A stretch of DNA of 5,649 nucleotides, from positions 1 to 5,649 of the forward strand of contig DBYF01000097.1 of NCBI GenBank assembly GCA_002310155.1. Direction: 5' to 3'. The notes under the pieces were generated by a model, which saw only the letters and a list, made by a program, of their open reading frames with translations, had not been told where the DNA came from and did not search any database. Origin of the DNA: Mageeibacillus sp. UBA1193. GTDB lineage: Bacteria > Bacillota > Clostridia > Saccharofermentanales > Saccharofermentanaceae. Of this stretch, positions 1 through 4,870 are shown in pieces (the first letter of the stretch is position 1; the number at the start of each line of letters is the position of its first letter). The position numbers and the translations under genes are program-made.

Positions 1-972
1 GGTGAGCTGGAGCAGGAAGCCATCAACCAGCAGCTCGCTGAGAAGCAGGGTGCCGTTCTGGTCATGAAGGCCGAGCAGGCAAACCGTGCCGCCCAGAAGC
101 AGCAGGAAGTTGAGATTACCAGAGCGGAGACCGCAAAGCGCACCACAGTCATCAATGCACAGGCTGAGGCAGAGCGCAAGAAGGCGGAGGCAGAAGGTGA
201 AGCTGAGGCGAAGAAAGTATCTGCCGCAGGTAGCGCGGAAGCCCAGAAACTGACCGCAGCCGGTGAAGCCGAGGCCGCTGCCGTACGTAAGACACGTGAA
301 GCAGCCGCACAGGCAGAAGCCAGAAAGACAGAGGCTGACGGTGCTGCCGCAGCCAGAAAGCTCGAAGCGGAAGGTGCCGCAACAGCACGTAAGACAGAAG
401 CTGCCGCAGAGGCAGAGGCCGTAAAGGTACAGGCAGACGCGGAAGCAACAGCCACGATCGCGAAAGGTGAAGCGGAAGCCCAGGCCATCGCTGCCAAGGG
501 TAAAGCAGAAGCGGAAGCCATCGAGGCAAAGGGTAAGGCGGAAGCTGAGGCCGCACGTGCACTGTCTGATGCACAGGCTGCAAACGACAAGGTCAACTTC
601 GAACTGAAGAAGATCGAGATCGAGCAGAGCACACGCGTACAGGTCGCTACCAACATCGCGACAGTTATGGCTGAGGTCGGTAAGAACGCTAAGTTCTATG
701 ACTTTGGCGGCGGCGCGAAGCAGGAAGGCGGCGGAGATCTCCTGACCGGGATCCTCGGACGCATCCCGCAGGTCTTCGCGAAGGCAGACATGCAGAACCA
801 GGCAATGAACGGTGAAGATCTCACCGATACAGTCAAGAAGCTGGTCGCCGCAGTCGCAGAGCCGATCAAGGGCAACAAGAAGACCACCACACTGGCGGAT
901 CTCGCAGGCGCGAAAGAGGCCGTGACAACGACCTCCTCTGCGAAAGTGATCGAGGCTCCGGACAAGGAGTAA
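1..972 (+). CDS. Flotillin/SPFH-like membrane scaffold protein, C-terminal part (5' end outside window)
   Basis: The reading frame is open from base 1 and ends at TAA 970-972, leaving 323 residues. The first in-frame ATG (64) lies inside the helix and is not a convincing start, so the gene begins upstream. Seen: residues 1-53 are a charged helix (Gln/Glu/Lys/Ala). Residues 54-189 are Ala/Glu/Lys repeats of 11 residues. Residues 190-235 continue as a helix ending in KFYDFGGG. A Gly-rich break (236-245) is followed by a short hydrophobic stretch (LLTGILGRIPQVF) and a Lys/Thr/Ala-rich tail. Known: flotillins have an N-terminal SPFH domain, absent here because it would be upstream, then a long EA-rich coiled coil that oligomerises on the inner face of the membrane and organises microdomains. 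Inference: this is that C-terminal half. Another EA-rich coiled-coil protein (TolA-like) cannot be excluded without the N-terminus. A terminator follows at 1062-1108, so this gene ends its own transcript. Confidence 0.72.
   Translation, partial: GELEQEAINQQLAEKQGAVLVMKAEQANRAAQKQQEVEITRAETAKRTTVINAQAEAERKKAEAEGEAEAKKVSAAGSAEAQKLTAAGEAEAAAVRKTREAAAQAEARKTEADGAAAARKLEAEGAATARKTEAAAEAEAVKVQADAEATATIAKGEAEAQAIAAKGKAEAEAIEAKGKAEAEAARALSDAQAANDKVNFELKKIEIEQSTRVQVATNIATVMAEVGKNAKFYDFGGGAKQEGGGDLLTGILGRIPQVFAKADMQNQAMNGEDLTDTVKKLVAAVAEPIKGNKKTTTLADLAGAKEAVTTTSSAKVIEAPDKE
160..567 (+). repeat. Degenerate 33-bp tandem repeat encoding 11-residue helical units
   Basis: Counting residues from base 1, residues 54-189 fall into about twelve 11-residue units of the form x-G/A-E-A-E-A-x-K-V/L/I-x-A, for example EGEAEAKKVSA, AGSAEAQKLTA, EGAATARKTEA and KGKAEAEAIEA. 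There is a 4-residue insertion (TREA, residues 98-101) and a phase slip near residues 146-154. The DNA copies are diverged but alike, most clearly at about 463-561. An 11-residue period is three helical turns, expected for a hendecad coiled coil rather than a heptad one. Confidence 0.75.
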
Positions 973-1061
973 CGGATCACGAAGGTGAACAATTGAACAG
1001 CTGGCGCCGGTCTGGCAAGTAAGCGCTGACGGCGCGGCGCCGATGAAGGCGAAATGAGAAG

Positions 1062-1108
1062 GACCGTCTCGAAGTGAGAAATCACTATCGAGGCGGTCTT
1101 TTCTTCTT
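1062..1108 (+). terminator. Intrinsic terminator of the flotillin-like gene
   Basis: Arms 1062-1072 (GACCGTCTCGA) and 1088-1098 (TCGAGGCGGTC) pair over 11 positions with one G-U. Inside, AGTGA 1073-1077 pairs with TCACT 1082-1086 around a GAAA tetraloop, leaving one bulged A (1087). The U-rich tract TTTTCTTCTT (1099-1108) follows directly. It lies 90 nt after the stop codon. This is a textbook Rho-independent terminator. Confidence 0.92.
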
Positions 1109-1135
1109 GAAAAGCACTTGTGCTTACGTTACTAT
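1107..1135 (+). promoter_or_regulatory. Probable sigma-A-type promoter for the hybrid kinase gene
   Basis: TTGAAA (1107-1112, 5 of 6 to TTGACA) and TACTAT (1130-1135, 4 of 6 to TATAAT) are separated by exactly 17 bases. Transcription would start near 1142, giving a leader of about 40 nt that includes the GGAGG ribosome site at 1169-1173. The -35 box shares bases with the end of the upstream terminator's U-tract. No operator was recognised. Confidence 0.5.
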
Positions 1136-1183
1136 TCTATTATCAGATGATGGCGACTAAAGACGGATGGAGGATTGCACTTC

Positions 1184-3604
1184 GTGGCATCGAAAAACAA
1201 ACTTTCCACCAAGATCATTTTGATGGTAGAGGGGATCATCCTGATCACCAGTATCCTTTTCTGCACAGTTTCCGTAGTGCGTTCGAGAAACGCGATCCGT
1301 AAATCGATCCAGCAGCGTATGCTGGATATCGCGAACTGTGCGTCCGGCTCGGTCAATGGCGATGTCTTAAAGACGATCAACGAGACAAATATCAAAGGTC
1401 CCGCATATAATGACATTTTCGATAAACTTACCGTTTTCCGCGACAACGTCGATCTGGAATACGTGTATGCCCTGCGTGAGGCATCAGATGGAAGCTTCTA
1501 CTTCGTCATGGACACTGACCCGGTCAGCCCGGCGTCTTACGGAAAAGAAGCGGAGTATACGGAAGCGCTCGCGAAAGCAGGCAGAGGTGAGGCCGCTGTC
1601 GATGAAAAACCTTACACTGACCAGTGGGGTGAATTCTATAGTGCATACAGCCCGGTCAAGGATTCGAATAAGAATGTCGTCGGCATCGTCGTTACCGACT
1701 TCTCTGCCGACTGGTTCGACGGGCAGCTCGCATCCCAGATCCGCTCGACCATTATCGGATATATCCTGATCCTCGTTTTTACACAGCTTATCGCTGCACT
1801 CCTCGTGCTTCTTACGGTAAGACCGTTCGTCCAGCAGCAGGGTGAACTTCTCGAAGAGAAAGTCAGAGCGGAGAGTGCCAACCAGGCTAAGAGTGACTTC
1901 CTCGCGAATATGTCCCACGAGATCAGGACACCGATCAACGCGGTGCTCGGCATGAATGAGATGATCATCCGTGAGAAGCAGCGAGCACTCGAACTTCCGA
2001 AGGCTGATTCACAGGGTGCGAGAGACGCGCTTCAGAATATCGGCGCGTATGCGATCGATGTAAAGAGCGCCGGAAACAATCTTCTCGCGATCGTAAACGA
2101 CGTTCTCGATTTCTCGAAGATCGAAGCGGGACAGATCGATATCCAGGAAGCACCGTACCAGCTGAGCTCGGTACTGAATGACCTCAACAACATGATCCTT
2201 TTCAAGGCACAGGATAAGGAACTCGGATTCTCCATTGATGTGGATCCGACGATCCCGGATGGTCTCCTGGGTGACGAAGTACGCATCCGCCAGATCATCA
2301 CGAACCTCCTGAACAACGCCGTTAAGTACACTGAGAGAGGCTTCATCAAGCTCACTCTCGCAGGCGAGAGATCCGATAAACAGATCACGCTCGTCGCTTC
2401 TGTCCAGGACACGGGTATCGGTATCAAGGACGAAGACAGAGAGAAGCTTTTCACCAAGTTCGAGAGACTCGAGATGGAACATAACAGCACCGTCGAGGGC
2501 ACAGGTCTGGGTCTCGTCATCACGCAGAAGCTTCTCGAAATGATGAACGGTACGATCGACGTTAAGAGTGAATACGGCAAAGGCTCCACGTTCACCGTGA
2601 GGATCCCGCAGGAGATCGTCAACGATGTTCCGGTCGGAGATTTCCAGGCACGCTTCGAAGCGAACATGCTGGCCGCAGGTCCGTACCGTGAATCCTTCCG
2701 CGCGCCGGGAGTCAGGATCCTGATCGTCGACGATACGAAGATCAACCTGACCGTGGCGGTCAATCTCCTGAAGAACACGAAGATGCGCATCGACACGACG
2801 ACGTCCGGACTCGAGGCTGTCGAGATGGCCGAGAAGACGAAGTACGATCTGATCCTCATGGACCAGCGCATGCCGGAGATGGACGGCACAGTCGCACTTC
2901 ACAGCATCCGTGCTTCGGATAACGGCGCGAGCAAGGACGTACCGGTCATCTGCCTGACTGCGGACGCGGTTCTGGGCGCAAGAGAGAGATACATCGCCGA
3001 GGGATTCTCAGATTATATCAGTAAGCCGATCGACGCGGTGGCACTCGAGAAGACGCTTCTCCGCCACCTGCCGCAGGACAAGGTGAGAAAGGTCCTCGAG
3101 GCGGTCGAAGAGGAAGAGCCTTCCGAGGAAAAAGCACCGGAACCGGGCGAAATGGATCCGGCTGCAGTCCTTCACGACGCGGGTATCGAGACGAAGACGG
3201 GTCTGTCGTACTGCCAGAATGACGAAGCATTCTACCGTACGATCCTTGCCGAGTATGCGCATGAGAAAGAAGAAAAGGCGACCCGCCTGAATAAGAATTA
3301 TGAAGAAGAGAACTGGCACGATTACGCAATCGATGCCCATTCTCTGAAGAGTACATCGAAGACGATCGGCGCAATGACGCTTGCCGAGAAAGCGGCGAAG
3401 CTGGAGAAGGCGGCCAACAATGAGGATGCCGCCACGATCCGCGCCGGACATGATAAGATGATGGAAGAGTACGAGTTCGTCACGAATGCGATCCTCTCCG
3501 TCATGCCGAAGGACGAGAAGAAAGAAGGTGGAAGTGACGTCCTGGAATTCTCTCCTGTAGAGGATGATGTCATGGAGTTCCTGCCCGACGACGGAAAGCA
3601 GTAA
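1184..3604 (+). CDS. Membrane-bound hybrid sensor histidine kinase (Cache-like sensor, HisKA-HATPase-REC-HPt)
   Basis: A complete H-D-H phosphorelay kinase of 806 residues from GTG 1184. I prefer this start because GGAGG (1169-1173) is 10 nt upstream, while TTG 1175 has only 1 nt of spacing. Seen: TM1 (about 11-32); extracytoplasmic region (33-189) with EYVYALR, FYFVMDTDP and WGEFYSAYSPV, resembling PDC/Cache sensors; TM2 (190-212); HisKA with MSHEIRTP, His245; HATPase_c with N-box TNLLNNAVKY (Asn374), G1 DTGIGI and G2 GTGLGL; REC (about 510-630) with acidic pair Asp516/517, phosphoacceptor Asp560 in LMDQRMPEMDG and Lys614; Glu-rich linker; HPt (about 658-772) with AHSLKSTSK, His719. All catalytic residues are present. 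Known: such kinases sense an external small ligand, autophosphorylate and pass phosphate His-Asp-His to a separate response regulator. Odd: a roughly 20-residue insertion in the HisKA hairpin and a duplicated acidic tail. The ligand and the partner regulator are unknown; no regulator is in the window. Confidence 0.95.
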   Translation: MASKNKLSTKIILMVEGIILITSILFCTVSVVRSRNAIRKSIQQRMLDIANCASGSVNGDVLKTINETNIKGPAYNDIFDKLTVFRDNVDLEYVYALREASDGSFYFVMDTDPVSPASYGKEAEYTEALAKAGRGEAAVDEKPYTDQWGEFYSAYSPVKDSNKNVVGIVVTDFSADWFDGQLASQIRSTIIGYILILVFTQLIAALLVLLTVRPFVQQQGELLEEKVRAESANQAKSDFLANMSHEIRTPINAVLGMNEMIIREKQRALELPKADSQGARDALQNIGAYAIDVKSAGNNLLAIVNDVLDFSKIEAGQIDIQEAPYQLSSVLNDLNNMILFKAQDKELGFSIDVDPTIPDGLLGDEVRIRQIITNLLNNAVKYTERGFIKLTLAGERSDKQITLVASVQDTGIGIKDEDREKLFTKFERLEMEHNSTVEGTGLGLVITQKLLEMMNGTIDVKSEYGKGSTFTVRIPQEIVNDVPVGDFQARFEANMLAAGPYRESFRAPGVRILIVDDTKINLTVAVNLLKNTKMRIDTTTSGLEAVEMAEKTKYDLILMDQRMPEMDGTVALHSIRASDNGASKDVPVICLTADAVLGARERYIAEGFSDYISKPIDAVALEKTLLRHLPQDKVRKVLEAVEEEEPSEEKAPEPGEMDPAAVLHDAGIETKTGLSYCQNDEAFYRTILAEYAHEKEEKATRLNKNYEEENWHDYAIDAHSLKSTSKTIGAMTLAEKAAKLEKAANNEDAATIRAGHDKMMEEYEFVTNAILSVMPKDEKKEGGSDVLEFSPVEDDVMEFLPDDGKQ
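3536..3595 (+). repeat. Duplicated 10-residue acidic peptide at the kinase C-terminus
   Basis: The last residues of the kinase contain DVLEFSPVED immediately followed by DVMEFLPDDG (residues 785-804 from GTG 1184). The shared core is D-V-L/M-E-F-S/L-P. The peptide lies after the HPt domain, joined by a short Lys/Glu/Gly linker, and looks like an exposed short linear motif rather than part of a fold. No function is known to me. Confidence 0.7.
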
Positions 3605-3615
3605 ACCGAAGATCA

Positions 3616-3648
3616 GGTACGAGTGCTTTTCGAAAGGAAAGACGTACC
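3616..3648 (+). other. Inverted repeat (possible 3' hairpin) after the kinase gene
   Basis: GGTACG (3616-3621) and CGTACC (3643-3648) are perfect inverted arms. Between them CTTT-TCG-AAAG (3626-3636) can form a second small stem. It begins 11 nt after the kinase stop codon. No U-tract follows, so it is not a classic intrinsic terminator; it could protect the mRNA 3' end or mark a factor-dependent stop. The second point is inference. Confidence 0.4.
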
Positions 3649-3736
3649 GGATGCGGGTGCTTCCCGGAAAAAGAAGCGGGAATAAGGGAAAAAGACATAA
3701 AGCAGGGAGTAAAAACGCGCGGTAATTTGGTTTTTT

Positions 3737-3751
3737 TGCGGTGTATCCGCA
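3737..3751 (+). promoter_or_regulatory. Operator-like dyad covering the -35 region of the polysaccharide promoter
   Basis: TGCGG-TGTAT-CCGCA is a perfect 5+5 inverted repeat with a 5-base centre. It occupies the place where a -35 box would lie relative to TATAAT at 3766-3771. The bases there (around 3742-3748) match TTGACA poorly. Flanking ACGCG (3715-3719) and CGCGT (3752-3756) can add an outer pairing. A DNA-binding activator or repressor site is plausible, as is a chance RNA hairpin. Confidence 0.35.
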
Positions 3752-3765
3752 CGCGTGGTCAGGAG

Positions 3766-3771
3766 TATAAT
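3766..3771 (+). promoter_or_regulatory. Perfect -10 box of a probable promoter for the polysaccharide operon
   Basis: TATAAT matches the sigma-A -10 consensus exactly. The best-placed -35 candidates (16-18 bases upstream) are poor and there is no TG extension, so the promoter may need an activator. Transcription would begin near 3778, giving a leader of about 120 nt before the pssD-like gene. It is the only good -10 box I see in the 3605-3896 gap. Confidence 0.5.
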
Positions 3772-3788
3772 ACGAGATAACAAGCAAG

Positions 3789-3835
3789 CTTCTGTGATTT
3801 GCGGCTTCGGCCGCTGGGGGGTTCTTTCGCAGAAG
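3789..3835 (+). promoter_or_regulatory. Structured 5' leader hairpin with UUCG tetraloop
   Basis: GCGGC (3801-3805)-TTCG-GCCGC (3810-3814) is a perfect stem capped by the very stable UUCG tetraloop. An outer 8-bp stem joins CTTCTGTG (3789-3796) to CGCAGAAG (3828-3835) with one G-U, leaving an asymmetric internal loop with six Gs (3816-3821). A competing pairing GATTT (3796-3800) with AAATC (3836-3840) is possible. No U-tract follows the inner stem. No known riboswitch class was recognised. Leader RNA elements are common before exopolysaccharide operons, so a regulatory role is plausible but inferred. Confidence 0.5.
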
Positions 3836-3852
3836 AAATCGAGGAGAAAAAA

Positions 3853-3883
3853 GCCGGGGGATATTGAAGCTGCTTTTTCCGGC
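3853..3883 (+). other. Second leader inverted repeat just before the pssD-like start
   Basis: GCCGG (3853-3857) and CCGGC (3879-3883) are perfect arms 21 nt apart. An alternative pairing uses the A-run plus GC (3847-3854) with GCTTTTT (3872-3878). Read on the minus strand, the GC arms are followed by six Ts, as in a terminator for antisense transcripts. On the + strand the structure ends 13 nt before the ATG, close to the weak ribosome site, so it might affect translation. Confidence 0.3.
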
Positions 3884-3896
3884 CTGAATTGGGGAA

Positions 3897-4361
3897 ATGA
3901 ATGACAAAAAAATGAAGGTCTGCCTGGTGGGCTCATCGGGCGGGCATCTTAACCATCTTTACAAGCTGAAGCCGTTCTGGGAGGACAAGGACCGGATCTG
4001 GGCGACGTTTGACAAGGAAGACTCCAGAAGTCTTCTTCAGGGTGAGACGATCTACCCTGTGTATTTTCCGTCGAATCGCAGTATCAAAGCACTGATCATC
4101 AACACATTCCGCGCGTTCAAGATCCTCCGCAAGGAGAATCCGGACGTGATCATTTCCGCGGGCGCCGCGCCGGCTGTGCCGTTCTTCTACGTGGGAAAAC
4201 TCATGAGAAAAAAGCTCATCTACATCGAGCCTTTTGACCGCGTCCACACGAAGTCCCTGACAGGTAAACTCTGCTACCGTAAAGCAGATGTCTTCATCGT
4301 CCAGTGGGAAGAGATGAAGGAAGTTTATCCGAAAGCAATCTGTCTGGGGAGCATTATCTGA
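3897..4361 (+). CDS. pssD: PssD/Cps14F-like (Alg14-type) glycosyltransferase subunit
   Basis: A 154-residue protein of the Alg14/PssD family, full family length. Seen: KVCLVGSSGGHLNHL at the N-terminus (Gly-rich loop, residues 12-17), FDKEDSRSLL, PSNRSIKALIINTFRAFKIL, then PDVIISAGAAPAVPFFYVGKL, YIEPFDRVHTKSLTGKLCY, and FIVQWEEMKEVYPKAICLGSII at the end, all characteristic blocks. Known: in Streptococcus pneumoniae type 14 the homologue Cps14F supports its partner Cps14G, which adds a beta-1,4-linked galactose to a lipid-linked sugar; in eukaryotes Alg14 anchors Alg13 to the membrane. The hydrophobic segment around residues 92-103 fits a monotopic membrane contact. Inference: it works with the next gene, 2 nt downstream. 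The start is ATG 3897; an in-frame stop at 3885-3887 excludes anything earlier. GGGGAA lies only about 2 nt upstream, an unusually tight ribosome site. ATG 3912 (MKVCLVG) is the alternative. The sugar specificity cannot be read from sequence. Confidence 0.92.
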   Translation: MNDKKMKVCLVGSSGGHLNHLYKLKPFWEDKDRIWATFDKEDSRSLLQGETIYPVYFPSNRSIKALIINTFRAFKILRKENPDVIISAGAAPAVPFFYVGKLMRKKLIYIEPFDRVHTKSLTGKLCYRKADVFIVQWEEMKEVYPKAICLGSII

Positions 4362-4363
4362 TC

Positions 4364-4861
4364 ATGATCTTTGTAACTGTCGGAACACATGAACAGCCGT
4401 TCAACCGCCTTGTCGAGTCGATGGACAAGTGGGCGGCGACTCACCATGACGAGGAAGTTTTCATACAGACCGGATACACGACGTATGAGCCGAAGCACTG
4501 CCGCTTCGCGAAATTCCTTACCCGTGAGGAAATGATCGAGAATATGAAGGAAGCGAGGATCGTCGTTACGCACGGCGGTCCCTGCTGCTATACCGATGTC
4601 CTGAGATCCGGCAAGGTCCCGATCGTGGTGCCGAGAAGAAAGAAGCTCGGCGAGCAGATCGACGACCACCAGCTCGAGATCGGAAGACAGTTCGCACGCC
4701 AGTACAAGAACATCCTCCTGATCGAAGATGTCGACAAGATCGGAGACGCGATCGCGCAGTACGATGAGCTGACGAAGGGCATGGATCTGACGGCGGGACT
4801 CGATAACAACGCGGTGTTCTGCGAGACTTTCTCCGAGATCATCGACACGCTCCTGAAATGA
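4364..4861 (+). CDS. pssE: PssE/Cps14G-like (Alg13-type, GT28 C-terminal fold) catalytic glycosyltransferase subunit
   Basis: A 165-residue partner of the preceding protein. Seen: MIFVTVGTHEQPFNRLV at the very N-terminus; VFIQTGYTTYEP (about 32-43); FLTREEMIENMKEARIVVTHGGP (about 51-73), the nucleotide-sugar loop; GKVPIVVPRRKKLGEQIDDHQLEI (83-106), with the Gln/Asp and DDHQ block that contacts the UDP-sugar in this fold. Known: PssE/Cps14G is the catalytic half of a split glycosyltransferase acting on a lipid-linked sugar at the cytoplasmic membrane. The start is ATG 4364 because family members begin at this methionine; an in-frame ATG at 4304 would add 20 unrelated residues overlapping pssD. 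GGGGA at 4346-4350 is a distant ribosome site (13 nt), and the 2-nt gap suggests translational coupling. Odd: the loop after HGGP reads CCYTDV, with two cysteines where small residues are more usual. Confidence 0.93.
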   Translation: MIFVTVGTHEQPFNRLVESMDKWAATHHDEEVFIQTGYTTYEPKHCRFAKFLTREEMIENMKEARIVVTHGGPCCYTDVLRSGKVPIVVPRRKKLGEQIDDHQLEIGRQFARQYKNILLIEDVDKIGDAIAQYDELTKGMDLTAGLDNNAVFCETFSEIIDTLLK

Positions 4862-4870
4862 GGGCACGCC

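Noticed and set aside
152..583. A Pro/Leu-rich minus-strand frame opposite the repeat array
   Set aside because: Its composition is simply the complement of the Ala/Glu/Lys repeats.
1003..1041. Inverted repeat GGCGCCG/CGGCGCC after the flotillin-like gene
   Set aside because: The arms match but are 25 nt apart and no U-tract follows. The far better terminator is at 1062-1108.
1120..1302. Short + strand frame overlapping the kinase start
   Set aside because: It starts inside the promoter, has no ribosome site, and overlaps the kinase in another frame with no recognisable product.
2009..2902. Long minus-strand open frames opposite the kinase (also 2032-2889)
   Set aside because: Two overlapping frames sit opposite the HisKA-HATPase-REC coding sequence. 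Neither shows a family motif or a supported ribosome site.
3008..3907. A 299-codon minus-strand frame spanning the kinase end and the intergenic gap
   Set aside because: It covers the HPt coding region, the probable promoter and the leader. Its translation is low-complexity Leu/Phe/Arg with no domain.
4304..4363. Upstream in-frame ATG for the PssE-like protein
   Set aside because: The 20 added residues would overlap the conserved end of PssD and resemble nothing in the family, whose members start at MIFVTVGTHEQ.
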